DNA from: Terrilactibacillus sp. S3-3
GTDB taxonomy: Bacteria > Bacillota > Bacilli > Bacillales > Sporolactobacillaceae
Assembly: GCA_030437565.1 (NCBI GenBank)
Contig: CP129291.1
Coordinates: forward strand, 2,294,001-2,358,000
DNA: 64,000 bases
Reading direction: 5' to 3'
Made by a program: the position numbers and the translations under genes. Positions 1 through 12,364 of the stretch are shown in pieces. The first letter of the stretch is position 1; each line of letters begins with the position of its first letter. The notes beneath the pieces were generated by a model. The model was not told the origin of the DNA. It saw only the letters and a program-made list of their open reading frames with translations, and made no database searches.

Positions 1-61
1 CCAATTAATGTGTTTAAATTATACCATACCCCGTTCAAACTTTAGCTACTAACCGATCCCT

Positions 62-1168
62 TCATTTCTTTTCGTTCGCCATGTTGATGATTAACCGGCA
101 AAGACTGCGGGCAGCATCCGGTTTGCCTTGTTCAAGTGCTGCGCGATGCATGTTTTCTAAAGAAGCGGTGTCATTTAACAAATGATCGATCAATCCGAAC
201 ATTTTCTGACCGTTTAAGTCTTTTTCCAATAATACTTTGGCCGCACCATTTTCGGCGATCGCCCGCGCATTTTTTTCTCTTGATGATTATTTGTGACGTA
301 CGGGCTTGGAATAAGAATGCTCGGAATGCCCAGCGCCGTCAGTTCCGCTATCGATGTTGCGCCGGCCCGGCAGCAGGCCAGATCCGTTGCAGCGAGCACA
401 TCCGGCATCTCATGGATAAACGGCACAATCTTCACATTATCCGGATTTCCCGATGCTTCGACCTGCCGCATCACTTTCTCATAATGCACTTCTCCCGTTA
501 CGTAAACGATCTGATAAGGCTTGTTCTTTAATTCCTTCATCATGCTGATCACAGCATCGTTAATCGGCCTGGCCCCCCGGCTGCCGCCAACGATAAGAAC
601 CGTTTTTTTTTCGTCTTGGAGAGAGACCCAAGGCCGTGCGCCCTTTGCGGCCATTCCCGTTCATGACCTCTGAAGCACGCGGGTTCCCTGTCAGGACAAC
701 CTTATTTTCCGGGAAAAAGGGACGCGCCGCTTCAAGAGAGATCGCCACTTTATCCACATAACGGCTCAAAAATTTATTCGTTAAACCTGGAACGCTGTTT
801 TGCTCATGAATCATCGTCTTCACTCCGCGCTTTGCACCCGCAAAAACGACCGGCCCGCAGACATATCCTCCGGTTCCGATAATGACATCCGGACGAAAGG
901 CTTTAATGATTCTTTTACTTTTAGATACCCCTCTTAAAAAACGATAAATCGTTTTGATATTTTCAAATGACAATTTTCTTTTAAAGCCGGTAATGTTCAG
1001 CGATTCAAACGGGATGCCTTCCCGAGCAACAATGTTTTTTTCAAGACCTTTTTCCGTACCGATATAAAGAAACTCCGTATCAGGCGCAAGGCGTTTTAAT
1101 TCTTTAATAATCGCCATCGCCGGGTAAATATGCCCGCCGGTTCCTCCGCCGGTCAAAATAACTCTCAT
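62..1168 (-). CDS. murG: UDP-GlcNAc:lipid I GlcNAc transferase MurG (frameshifted)
   Basis: MurG adds GlcNAc to lipid I to make lipid II on the inner face of the membrane. The protein starts at [13 protein letters not shown] after a GGAGTG ribosome site; the glycine-rich GGGTGGH loop lies at residues 7-13. The C-terminal GT-B half shows GGSRGA and the [12 protein letters not shown] region that binds the donor. The whole span fits about 368 residues, normal for the family. Two frame changes break it, near 602-632 at an A/T run and near 276-282 at another. Its stop (62-64) is close to the window edge, and positions 1-61 show no further gene. It is the last visible gene of the dcw cluster. Confidence 0.93.
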
Positions 1169-1276
1169 GACATTCACTCCTTGTTTCCTTTTCAAATCCT
1201 GTATTCATCGATCATATTTCCTGCAAAACAAACTGCAAACCCTGTTGTGTCTAAACAGGGTCTGCAGAACGGCCTA

Positions 1277-2379
1277 TTAAAACCGCGTATAACGGCTGAT
1301 ATTTAATAATACGCCTATCGAAACCAACATTAAGGTCAAAGATGACCCGCCGTAGCTTAAGAAAGGAAGGGTGATTCCTGTCACCGGCATGAGCCCGGTT
1401 ACTACAGCGATATTAATCATCACTTGTATCGCGATCATGCCGACAATGCCGACAGCCAGCAAACTGCCGAATAAATCGGGCGCACCGATCGCAATGCGAA
1501 TACCTCTCCACATGAGCAGACAAAATAATAATAAAACAAATCCGGCGCCAATGAAACCAAGTTCTTCAGAAATTATCGAAAAAATGAAATCTGTTTGCGG
1601 CTCAGGAAGGTATTGATACTTTTGTCTGCTCTGGCCGAGCCCAAACCCAAGCAGCCCGCCGGGACCGATCGCTAAAAGTGATTGAATGATTTGAAAGCCG
1701 CTGCCCAGCGGATCATGCCAGGGATTCAAAAAAGATGTAATCCGTTTTATTCGGTACGGTGCGGAAATAATCAAAGCACAGACACCGGCAACACCAAAGA
1801 GACCCATGAAAACAAAATGCTTGATTCGCGCCCCGGCAATAAAGATCATCACCATACAGGTGGTGACAAGTACGGTCCCCGTTCCCAAATCGGGCTGAAG
1901 CATGATCAGGCCGAAAGCCAGGAACACCAGTCCCAAAGACGGCAAGAGTCCTTTTCTTATTGTCGTCACATATTTTTGGTGTTCAGACAAATATTTTGCC
2001 AGAAACACAATTAGAGCAACCTTCATAAATTCGGACGGCTGAATGGAAAAAGCGCCGATACCGAGCCAGCTGCTTGCTCCACCGCGTACCAGCCCGACTC
2101 CCGGAATCAGCACGAGAATCAAAAAATGAAACAAACAAGAACAGCCGCTTTTGCCCATGACCGCCATGTCCAGTAGCTGATATTCATCACCGTAAACATC
2201 AGAACAATGCCTACAACAGCAAACATCAGCTGCCTTTTTACAAAGTAAAAGGAATCGCCATTAAATTTATAGGTGGCCCATACGGCGCTCGCACTGTAAA
2301 CCATGACGAGTCCGATAGATAGAAGCGCCAGCGTAACGCCGATAAGAACAAAATCCGGTACCGATTTTTGTTTAGGCAT
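1277..2379 (-). CDS. spoVE: SEDS-family peptidoglycan polymerase SpoVE (frameshifted)
   Basis: This is a polytopic SEDS protein of about 367 residues. The N-terminus has the GLVMVYSAS motif, the middle has SWLGIGAFSIQPSE, the large loop has MLQPDLGTG, and the end has PFLSYGGSS. SpoVE makes cortex peptidoglycan with SpoVD during sporulation. The position between murD and murG is the usual spoVE site in Bacillales, which separates it from the second SEDS gene (ftsW, 45205-46363). One frame change lies near 2120-2167 after about 86 residues. A 66-base gap separates it from murD. Confidence 0.92.
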
Positions 2380-2445
2380 AAACGAACACCCCGATCAGAA
2401 GTAGACATCCGAGGTTAGTCCGGACATACCCAAACTAACCTGTCC

Positions 2446-3809
2446 CTAACTAAGCATATGCACCTTGTTCATAAAAATGTCTCCTCGCTGTTCGAAAGAA
2501 TCGTATTGATCCCAGCTTGCGCAAGCAGGTGAAAGCAGAATCACATCGCCTTTTTGTGATAAACCGAATGCCGTGGGCACCGCTTCTTCGACATTTTCCA
2601 CCATTTTAATCGTCTTGATTCCGCTTTCTGGCAAGCATCCAGCAGTTTGTTTTTGGTTTCGCCAAAAAGAACAACGGCTTTCGTATGCTTTAAATGCGGT
2701 ACGAGCGCATCAAACGTGTTGCCGCGGTCAAGCCCTCCCGCCAGCAAAATAACCTCTTTACCCGGAAAAGAGGCCAGCGCTTTTTCTGTCGCCAAGATGT
2801 TTGTCGCTTTAGAATCATTGTAGAAGGTTCGGCCGTTCACCGTTTCGACAAATTGCAGACGATGGCGGACACCTTTAAAGTTTTTCAAAACATGAACGAT
2901 ATAATCTGTCGGTACATCATACACCTTCGCTGCCGCCAGTGCCGCCAGCGCGTTCTCAAGATTGTGCTCACCTGGAAGGCCCATTTCATTTCATCGCAAT
3001 CAAGTATATGTTCGCCTTTGTAATAAAGAGCGTGGTTTTCTATGTAAGCCCGTTTTTCTCTTGTCCCTTAACAGAGAACGGAATTTTTGCCGCTTTCGAC
3101 TTGCCGGCAATCAGAGATTGTCACTCTTTTGCTATCAGCATTGTAAACCAGGAAATCAGCCGCTGTTTGATTCCGTGTGATCCGCGCCTTAGCCGCAGCA
3201 TAGTTTTCCAGTGTTCCATGATAATCAAGGTGGTGATCAAACAAATTCAGGACAACGGCAACATGGGGATGAAAGTGTTCAGTTCCCATCAGCTGAAAAC
3301 TCGATAGTTCAGCAACAATGACATTGTTTTTTTCGGCTTTTTGAACCACTTCAGAGAGCACTGTTCCGATATTTCCGGCGACGATCGGTTTATAGCTGCT
3401 GCCTTTCATCATCTCACCGAGAAGCATCGTTGTTGTTGTCTTGCCGTTTGAGCCGGTTACACCCATAAAAGGAGCCTCGGACAGTTCAAAGGCGAGTTCC
3501 ACTTCCGTAATCACGCGAATGCCAAGTGTCTGAGCTTTTTTTAAGAGCGGATTCGTGTAGGGCACACCGGGATTTTTAACAATTGTGAACAGATCTCTAT
3601 TTACCAGATCTTCCGGATGTCCCGCCGCCCACTACCCGAATACCGAGCGACTGCAATTTTTCAGCTTGCGCGCTGCCTTTTAAATCGGCGCGATCGTTCA
3701 GCGTCACATCTGCCCCGAGCTTTTGCAGCAACTCCGCCGCCACATAACCGCTTTTTGCCAGCCCTAATACCAATACTTTTTTGCCTTGATAGTCATCCAA
3801 TGTTTTCAT
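2446..3809 (-). CDS. murD: UDP-MurNAc-L-Ala:D-Glu ligase MurD (frameshifted)
   Basis: MurD is a cytoplasmic Mur ligase adding D-Glu to UDP-MurNAc-L-Ala. The N-terminus has [15 protein letters not shown], the ATP loop is GSNGKTTTT, and the C-terminal domain has YNDSKATN and LLAGGLDRG, ending at [17 protein letters not shown]. About 454 residues is normal length. At least three frame changes are present: an extra G near 3620 in the GGCGG stretch, two close together near 2985-3060, and one near 2620. Its ATG lies 3 bases after the mraY stop, which suggests translational coupling. Confidence 0.92.
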
Positions 3810-3812
3810 TTG

Positions 3813-4783
3813 TCATAGCCACACTTTCAAATAAATTCCTAAAACCGCAAAAACTAATCCAACGAGCCAAAAAACCGTGACAACTTTCCACTCCGACCAA
3901 CCGGACAATTCAAAGTGATGGTGAATCGGGCTCATTTTGAACACCCGCTTGCCCGTTGTTTTAAAAGAAATCACTTGAATGATAACTGAGAGTGTTTCAA
4001 CAACGAATATACCGCCGATAATAACCAGCAGCAGTTCCGATTTCGTCAGCATGGCAACGGCGGCCAGTGCTCCTCCGAGTGCGAGCGAACCGGTATCTCC
4101 CATAAAAACTTTCGCCGGATGAGCGTTAAAAATGAGAAAACCAAGCAAACTGCCGACGACGGCCGTTGCAAATACCGCAACATCCATCTGGGAAGAATCG
4201 TAAGCGACGACTGCATAAGCCCCAAAAGCAACAGCCGCCGTTCCTGCGAGCAGACCATCCATTCCATCCGTCAGATTCGTCGCATTTGACGTGCCGATCA
4301 GCATGAAAATGACAAGTAAAACATAAACCCAATGAAAATCAAGGTGCAAAGAGGTGCCCGGAATCGCGATATCGGTTGAAAAACGGGTCTGAGCCAAGAT
4401 AACAAAGAAAATAACGGCGACAATCAGCTGTCCAAGCAACTTTTGCTTGGAAGTCAGCCCCATGTTCCGTTTCATGACAACTTTAATAAAATCGTCCAGA
4501 AAGCCAATCAAGCCGTATCCGACCGTCACAAAAAGCAGCAGGTAGGTATCCGTTGTCACTAAATGATATTTAACCGCTACAATTAACGTTCCTGAAATCA
4601 AACCAATGAGGAAAACGAGCCGCCCATTGTTGGGGTTCCCGCTTTTTTGCGGTGGCTCTTCGGACCCTCATCACGAATATATTGTCCAAAATGCAATGTC
4701 TTCAGTATTGGAATGAAAAAAGGCGCAATCACCAGCGCCACCAGAAATGAAGCAGCCAAACTAAATAATAAAACGAATGTCAT
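3813..4783 (-). CDS. mraY: Phospho-MurNAc-pentapeptide transferase MraY (frameshifted)
   Basis: MraY is a multi-pass membrane enzyme that moves phospho-MurNAc-pentapeptide to undecaprenyl phosphate, forming lipid I. The N-terminal [14 protein letters not shown] segment, the NLTDGMDGL motif, [11 protein letters not shown] and SPIHHHFEL are all visible in order and cover the active site. Length is about 323 residues, as expected. One frame change near 4600-4620 separates the first 60 residues from the rest. Neighbours are murF (1 base away) and murD (3 bases away). Confidence 0.94.
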
Positions 4784-4784
4784 C

Positions 4785-6166
4785 TCAATCTCGCCCTTTC
4801 GTCCTTAACTCTTCAACGAGTTTTTCAAGTTCAAGCAGTCTGGAGGCTTTAAACAGCATCACCGTTTTGTCGTCTAACAAAGTTCTTAGAAACGGCAAAG
4901 CAGTTGCTTTCGTTTCGAAGGAATGGATCATCAGCCCGCTGCCGGCTAAGCGAAGCGCGTCGGCAATCCATTTTCCTTTGCTGCCGATCGTGACAATATG
5001 TGTGATGGGAGCGCCGATTGCATCCGCCACTTGCTTGTGGAGCATTTCCTCGTCTCTGCCAAGCTCATACATATCGCCTAAAACGGCGATGCGCCGTTCA
5101 AAACGGGGGGGCAAAGTTTTCAGCGTCTCCAGCGCCGCTTTCATTGAAGTCGGGCTGGCATTATAACAATCGTTGATCAATAGCGAGCCGTTCTGGCCGT
5201 CGACCAATTCAAAGCGCATTTTTGTCAACTTTAACTGTTCGATTCCTTCTTTAATTTTAGCCGTAGAAAGGCCTAGCTGCTCACCGACCGCAATGCTGTA
5301 AACCGCATTTTTAACATTGTGCCTGCCGAGCACTGGCACTCTGTAAGCGCCGCTCTCATGATTGAGTGAAAAAGTATACCCGTCCATCCGTTCGTGCACA
5401 TCGGTGATTTGCAGATCCGCACCTTCATTGTAGCCGCATGACAAAATGTGGAAGACTTTTGAGTGCACATGAGCCAGAAGCGGCTCGTCGCCGTCAATAA
5501 TCAGCGCTCCTCCGTCTTTAAGACCGCTCACGATTTCAAGTTTCGCTTTCGCAATGCCCTCGCGGCTTCCTAAATACTCAATATGCGATTCACCGATATT
5601 TGTGATCACGGCGAGATCAGGTTCAGAGCGCTGGCTGGCTGAGAAAAGTCAACTCACCGAAATGATTCATGCCCATTTCAAGAATGAGGACCTCGGTATC
5701 TTCCGGCATTGCCAAAATGGTCAGAGGCAAACCAATATGATTATTTAAATTCCCCTGCGTTTTATACGTCTTATAGACCGTGCTTAAAACACTTTCGATC
5801 ATGTCTTTCGTCGTCGTCTTGCCGTTGCTTCCGGTTACAGCGACCACTTTGGGCCCGCATTCCCGCAAATAGCTTTTCGCCAGGCTTTGCAAGGCTTCCA
5901 GCGTATCCTTTACTAAAAAAAGCGGAAAACCGGAAGGCAGTTTATCAGGAAGCGGCATACTTTCACGCCACATCGCCGCTTTTGCCCCGTTCTCAATGGC
6001 TTGCAAAAGAAAATCATGGCCGTTAAAACGATCGCCGGCAATCGGAACAAACAAGCCGTCCACCGTTTTTTTTCGGCTGTCAATCGTCACATTAAGGCGC
6101 TCCAACCGGTCCGTATTTCCATATTTTGATCGCCTGCCCGGCCACTAAATCCACTTGAACACTCAT
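4785..6166 (-). CDS. murF: UDP-MurNAc-tripeptide:D-Ala-D-Ala ligase MurF (frameshifted)
   Basis: MurF joins D-Ala-D-Ala to the UDP-MurNAc tripeptide. Visible are TIDSRK near the N-terminus, the ATP loop [10 protein letters not shown], the NNHIGLPLT stretch, [10 protein letters not shown] and [10 protein letters not shown]. The ATG at 6166 overlaps the murE stop as ATGA, so the two are probably coupled. Frame changes lie near 6107-6125 and 5615-5645. The first 20 residues are not strongly conserved, but the ATG has a good AAGGAG ribosome site. Having murF between murE and mraY differs from B. subtilis, where murF lies elsewhere. Confidence 0.92.
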
Positions 6167-7630
6167 TTAGAAATCTCCTTTATTGCTTCTTTCGCAACTT
6201 CTCGATCATCAAAATGATGTTTGGTCGTACCGATAATCTGATAGGTTTCATGACCCTTTCCGGCGATTAATATAATATCGTTTTCTTTCGCCTGCCGCAC
6301 CGCATATTTAATCGCTTCGCGGCGGTCAACAATTTTTTTATAAGATTGGCCTGAAACGCCGGCCTCCATATCAAGCAGGATTCTCTCGGGATCCTCCGTA
6401 CGCGGATTATCCGATGTCAGGATAGCCAGATCACTGTTGTCAACCGCCATCTTGGCCATGATCGGCCGCTTCGAGCGATCCCTGTCGCCGCCGCAGCCGA
6501 CAACCGTAAGGATTTTCCCTTTTGCAAATTCTTTGATTGTAGACAGAGCATTCTGCAATCCGTCGGGTGTGTGCGAATAATCCACAATCACCGTAAAATT
6601 TTGTCCGGCATGAACCGCTTCAAATCGGCCGGCGACGCCCTTGACCTGCTCAATGACCCGGATCATTTTCTCCATATCTAAACCTTTAAGCGAACAGGCC
6701 GATAAAGCAGCAAGCACGTTGTAAACGCTGAATTTGCCGATCAGTTTCATGGAGACCGGAAAAGTGCCTCTCCGCGTTACTAGATTAAATGTTGTTCCTT
6801 TTGGGGTGATCCGGATGGATTCGGCGCGGAAATCCGCAACGCGATCGATACCATACGTGATAACGGAAACGGCTGTCATATGCTGATAAATGCTGCTCGC
6901 TTTATCATCCGCATTCAGCACCGCCGCTTTCAGCCCTGTTCTTTCACCGTAGGTATTTCCAAGCTGCGAAAAAAGCAATCCTTTGGCATACATATAGTCC
7001 TTCATCGTCGGATGGAAGTCCAAATGATCTTGGGTCAAATTCGTAAAAATGCCTATATTAAAATCACAGCCTCTGACTCTCCCTTGATACAGCGCGTGTG
7101 ATGAAGCCTCCATGACAACCGTTCGGCACCGGCTTCCTTCATTCGCTTCAGATGCTCTTGAATAATATGCGCCTCAGGGGTTGTGTTATTAACAGGAACC
7201 GTGCTTCCGGCAAACGCCATGCCCATCGTTCCAATCAATCCTGTTTTTATCCCGGCAGCTTCTTGAATCGCCTGAATTAAATAAGTGATCGTCGTCTTGC
7301 CGTTTGTCCCGGTCACAGCGATCATATGTAAATCATGGCTTGGATATCCAAAAAAACGATCCGCCACCATGGCCAGAGCCCGGTGGCTGTCATTCACATA
7401 AATGACCGGGATACTCACGTCAACGGGAGTTTCAGCGACGATGGCGCTTGCCCCGTTCGCCTCCGCTTGCTTCGCGTAACGGTGACCATCGGTTTGATAA
7501 CCCTTAATACAAAAAAACAAGGCACCTGGTGCCGCTTTTCGAGAATCAATCTCAATTTGCGTGATGTCGGGATTTCCTTCTCCATGTTGCCTAAAGTCCA
7601 TCAGGGCTTCCAGACAATCTGCAATTTCAT
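6163..7630 (-). CDS. murE: UDP-MurNAc-tripeptide synthetase MurE, meso-DAP type (frameshifted)
   Basis: MurE adds the third stem-peptide residue. The order is IEIDSRK, the ATP loop [26 protein letters not shown], then SDNPRTEDP and GKGHETYQ. The DNPR motif is typical of enzymes that take meso-diaminopimelate, so this cell wall is probably DAP type. The start is the ATG at 7630, after an AAGGA site. One base seems missing at about 7615-7618, and another frame change lies near 7100-7125. The gene ends in an ATGA overlap with murF. Confidence 0.92.
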
Positions 7631-7811
7631 CAAAAACACATCCTTAAATAATCCTCTTTAAATTTAACGGTGACCGGCTTAGCGGCTTCCGGCCAGCCTG
7701 TTCCCATAAGCGAACAAGCTGTTCCCCGCGGAATTCCGCCGGCCGCTCTTGCAATTTCTCGCGTTAAAAAGCCAAGTACGAAGCGCACTTGGCAACTGTA
7801 CATTGATTATT

Positions 7812-9763
7812 TTAATCGTCCGCCCGGCTTTTGTCACCTAAATATATTCTTATTGTTGAACCTTGTTTGACCTTTACCCCCGGTTTGGGTGATTGCATGA
7901 CCACGGCATTCCCTTTTCCGGCAACATCCAGCTTTAAATCATACAGCGTGGTTTCCAAATCTTTCTTCTTCATGCCGACAAATTTTGGTACTTTAATCAA
8001 TGGTTCATCCGGCCATTTGACGGCTTTCGCCAGCCCGCCTTTTTTTTTTTTTCACACCCATTGCGCTCAAACTGTCGCCGATAATCTTGCCGGCAATTGG
8101 TGCGGCGACCTGGCCGCCGAATGTATGGTCCCCTTAGGGTTATCGATAGCAACATAGATAACAATTTGTGGATCATTAGCCGGGGCGAATCCCATAAAAG
8201 ATAAAATATAGTTGTTTTCCAGATAACCGCTGCTTCCTTCTTTAATCTTTTGGGCCGTACCCGTTTTACCTCCGATACGATAGCCGTCGACATAAGCTTT
8301 TCCTCCGGTCCCTTGAGCAACGACACTTTCCAGTGCGGCGCGCACTTTTTTTTTTGATGTGCTTTCAGAAATGACTTGTCTTTTCTTCACAGGGCCGATT
8401 TGATCAACCATCTCTCCCGTATCTGGATCAATCCAGGCTTTTGCTAAATGCGGCTCATAAAGAGTGCCGCCGTTGACCGCTGCCGATACGGCGGCAATTT
8501 GCTGAATCGGCGTCACCGAAACCCCTTGTCCGAACGCTGTCGTCGCTTGTTCAAGGGGACCGACATTTTTCAGCTTGAAAATGATCCCTTTTGCCTCGCC
8601 TTGCAAATCAATCCCCGTTTTATCACCCGAACCCAAATTTATTAATGTATGAAAAAAGTTTCTTCTTGCCCAGCCTCTCTCCAAGTGCAACAAATCCGGG
8701 GTTGCAGGAATTCTGTACAACCTGCAGGAAACTTTCCTCCCCATGACCGCCTCTCTTCCAGCAATGAAGCTTCGTTCCGCTGACATCAATAAAGCCCGGA
8801 TCGTTAAAGTGATCTTTTTTTAAATCGACAAGATGCTCCTGAAGAGCGGCCGCCAGCGTTATGACTTTAAAAGTTGAACCCGGTTCGTACGTTCGCCAAA
8901 TCGGCAAGTTACGGTTGTAAACCTTTGCGGGCACATTCTTATAATTTTCCGGATTAAAATCGGGTCTGGACGACATACCGAGAATCTCGCCGGTATTTGG
9001 ATCCATCGCAATGGCAAGCGCGCTTTCCGGATGATATTTCTGCTCCGCATTGTTCAATTCCCGCTCAATGATCGACTGCACCCGCGAATCAATCGTCAGC
9101 ATGAGATTGGTGCCGTCGGTCGGCGGGAACATATTTATCCTTTAAACTCGACATCCGATTCCCCTGTGCATCGGAAAAAAAGGCAACATGTCCGCTTTTT
9201 CCTTTCAGTTCACTATCATAATACGCTTCAAGCCCCGTCAGCCCCTGATTGTCGATGCCGGCAAAACCGAGAACATGCGACAAGTAACTGCCATAAGGAT
9301 AGTGGCGCTTGAAATCTTCGGCAATGAACACACCCGGCAGACGCATACTTTTAATTTCCGCCGCCTTTTTGTTGCTGATCTTTCTTCCTTCAGGTGTTAT
9401 CCGGACAATGGATTTTTTTTTTTTTTTTGTTATATCCTGATATGCCTTTTTCTCCGACATCCGAAGCACTTTCGCCAGCTTATCTGCCGTTTTCGCCGGA
9501 TCCCGTACCTGTTTCGGCACAACCAATACGGACGGGCGGCTGACATTAGTGGCCAGCGCTTTTCCGTTGCGATCAAGAATATCTCCGCGCTCGGCTTCAT
9601 AAGGAATTTGCCGGCTCCACGAATCCAGCGCCTGATGAGTCAGCCAATTATTTTTGAAAAATTGTACATAGGCCAGCCGCCCGATAAAAATCGTGAAAGC
9701 GAATATACCGATGACTAGAATAAACATCAGCCGCTTTCGCATTGTCACATTCGACACACGCAA
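7812..9763 (-). CDS. spoVD: Sporulation class B penicillin-binding protein SpoVD (frameshifted)
   Basis: SpoVD is the transpeptidase partner of SpoVE in cortex synthesis. There is one N-terminal membrane helix, then SWSRQIPYEAERGDILDR, the catalytic YEPGSTFK serine motif, QNSCNPGF as SxN, and GGKTGTAQ. A single PASTA domain (KVPKFVGM... to the end) closes the protein. About 650 residues matches B. subtilis SpoVD. The start is a TTG at 9763, eight bases after GGAGG, and the following residues RVSNVT match the family. Three or more frame changes occur, one at a run of 14 T at about 8039-8052. The 114-base gap to pbpB carries a perfect palindrome (9834-9849). Confidence 0.93.
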
Positions 9764-9877
9764 TTTAGGCCCCTCCTATCTCTCCCTGCATTAACTTATA
9801 TGTCCAAGCAGAGAGAGTTAGAACGAGCCCTTATGATAATACGTTATCAAAACCAGAGGCGCTTAAACCTGCCGTTA

Positions 9878-11989
9878 TTATTCGGATTCCAATGTCAGTG
9901 ACAGGTCATCGCGGGGCGGACCGCCGAACCATTCGCTGGTTTTTGCTGGGCGACATAGCCGTCCCCATTTATTTTGGGATGAAGTGAAAGTGCTGCCGCA
10001 AGTTTCAAACTGTCGGCCAGTGACCAGCCGCTGATGTCAGGCATTTTCTTATTCTCGCTGCCAACGAGGATCACTTTGCTCCCCTTAAAGACGTTTTCAC
10101 CGTCATAAGGCAGTTGTTTTCACTCGTCCATCCCCGATTTGCGTCACGTCGAGGCCTTTTTCCTTTAAAGCGGCTGCCGCTTCATCGATCGGCACCCCGA
10201 CAAATTGATCGAGCGTGACCGATTGCTCGGCACTATCCGTTTCTGCACTTTTATCCGCAGACACATTCATATATTGCAGACTGCTGCTCATGACCGGATT
10301 GACGATATTCTCGACTGGTTCATCACCAAGATCCGTCGGTTTTAAATGCGGCCGGTCGACAGCCACATAGACGATCAGCTTCGGATCTTTTTGCGGCGCC
10401 ATACCTAGGGAAGGAAAAAATATAATTATTTTTTCCTACCAAATATTTCCCATTCACAGCAATTTGTGCTGTCCCGGTTTTTCCAATCACATTGTAACCC
10501 TTCAAATCAAACGGCCGTCCCGTTCCGTATTTTCCGGTAACAACCAGTCTCATCAGACGCCGCGTTTCCTCCGCCGTCTTTTTCGTAATCGGCCGGCCGG
10601 CGACCGTCGGATGATGCACGAGCACTGTCCGTCCTGTCTTCGGGTTGACCACTTTATCAACGATATATGGGCGCATCATTTTCCCATTATTGGCAATGGC
10701 GGTGGCGGCCTGAACAATTTGTATCGCCGTAAATGCCGAGCCTTGTCCAAAAGACGTTTCAACCTGTCCGGCTTTCCATTTCCAGCCGACATTGCTGCCC
10801 GCCTCACTCGGCAAATCAATCCCCGTTTTTTGCAAGAAACCGAAACGATCAAGATAATTATGAAGTTTATCTGTCCCTAAATATTTATTGGCCAGTATCG
10901 ACAGTCCGACATTTGAGGAACGCTCAAAGGCCTGATCAAAATCAATCCTCCCCCAGCCGTTCCGGTTCCAGTCGTGAATCGTCACTCCGCCCACTTTGTA
11001 TGAGCCGGATTGATAGGTGCGGCTGCCGTCATAGACCCCTTCATTAATCGCTGCCGCTGCAGTGAATGTTTTCATCACCGATCCCGGCTCGTAAGGAGTG
11101 GAAATGGCATTATTGGAAGTTCTTGATGTTTCCTTTGTTCGGATTAAAATCAGGACTACTCTCGAGTGCCAAAATCTGTCCAGTTTTCGGATCGGCGACA
11201 ATACCGATCATTTGTTTCGGCTTGTAATCCTGTTCAACCTTTGTCATGGCTTCATCCATAACCGTTTGAATACGGGAGTCCAGCGTCAAGTAAACATTAT
11301 CGCCGGGATGCGTCGCCGTCATATGTTTTTCCTCGTCGGGAATCGGAACACCGCCCGAACTTGTATAAAATCGCACCGTTCCATCCTGCTCGCTCAAGTA
11401 TTTGTTGAGCGACTGTTCGACACCGAATACGCCGGTCTTTCGATCATTATTCGGGTTGGTTTGTGTAAAACCGATGGTATAGGCCGCTTCGGATTGCCCC
11501 GGATAATAGCGTTTGGAGCCTTTGAGATAGCCAAGACCCGGCAAATGGAGTTTATCAATGGCTTGTTTTTGCTGGTAACTAAGTTTTTTACCTTTCGTTC
11601 CAAACTCCACCTGATACAAAAGGCTGATTCAGAATCGATCGCACTTTCGATTCGCTCATTCCTAAAATAGGCGCCAGTTCCTTTGCTGTCTTTTCCTTGT
11701 TCTTTACATAACTGGGCGCTTTGGGACTGAGCACCGCATATAGAGTATAAGCCGGGATATCCTCCGCCAGCACTTGCCCGTTTTTCGAAAAAATCGTACC
11801 GCGCTTCTCGTCAATCACATTGACCTCAGTCCACTGTTTTTTGCCCATTTCCACCAATTTATGCCCGTCAATTTGCTTCCCTTGTGCGATATAGACAAAT
11901 CGGCCGATGACAACAAAAAAAAGCAGCAGGAAAAATAAAGCGACAACCGCTGCCCAGGTATTAATGGTTCTTCTTTTTCGTGGAAACAT
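9878..11989 (-). CDS. pbpB: Division transpeptidase PBP 2B (FtsI-like, frameshifted)
   Basis: PBP 2B crosslinks septal peptidoglycan in the divisome. It has a short cytoplasmic tail, one membrane helix (about residues 12-32), a dimerisation domain with DEKRGTIFSKNG, the active-site serine in YEPGSVMK, SSN, and GKTGTAQ. The C-terminus carries two PASTA-like repeats (VTLDQFVGVPIDEAA and MPDISGWSLADSL). Total length of about 703 residues is normal. Frame changes are near 11590-11620, 11110-11130, 10395-10440 and 10103. Its ribosome site overlaps the ftsL stop. Confidence 0.92.
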
Positions 11990-11999
11990 CTCTCTCTCC

Positions 12000-12364
12000 T
12001 TATGGAAGCATTTTTACATTTTTAACATTTAGATTCAGCCCAAGCTTTTCTTTGGCATACTTAACAATTCGCTCAGGAGAACTCAAATCCGCGGTTTCCG
12101 CTTTCAGCTGCTGATTGGTTCTGGGCTTGCTGATCAACTTGGTTCTGGAGATGATTCATGTCCTTTTCAGCTACAAATAGTTTGGCTTGATTGGAAACAA
12201 TCATAATAGCTAAAAAGAGGATGACCAATCCGGCGAGTGACCAGAGCAGTTTTTCCCCTTTGCTGATCCGGCGCCTGATCGTAAATCGTCTGTTCTTGAT
12301 GTTGTTTGACTATCCCGGCCTGTTCTTTTTCTTCAAGATGACGAGCACTTTGTGCTTGGTACAC
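12000..12364 (-). CDS. ftsL: Cell division protein FtsL (frameshifted)
   Basis: FtsL is a small bitopic divisome protein that works with DivIC and DivIB. It begins with GTG at 12364, directly after the rsmH stop and a GGAGG site inside rsmH. After a charged cytoplasmic tail there is one membrane helix (LLWSLAGLVILFLAIMIVS), then a coiled-coil stretch (AEKDMNHLQNQVDQQ) and the conserved SSPERIVKYAKEKLGL. Two frame changes are needed, near 12275 and near 12110. About 120 residues is normal length. Assignment rests on both position and these patterns. Confidence 0.88.

Noticed and set aside
136..531. 131-codon plus-strand frame opposite murG
   Set aside because: It is a shadow of the murG coding strand, with no ribosome site and no recognisable pattern.
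1277..2379. This SEDS gene as ftsW
   Set aside because: Position between murD and murG is the spoVE site, and a second SEDS gene sits beside pycA as ftsW does.
9834..9849. Fur or PerR box before spoVD
   Set aside because: The half-sites TGATAA/TTATCA are 4 bases apart rather than the usual 1, and spoVD is a sporulation gene.
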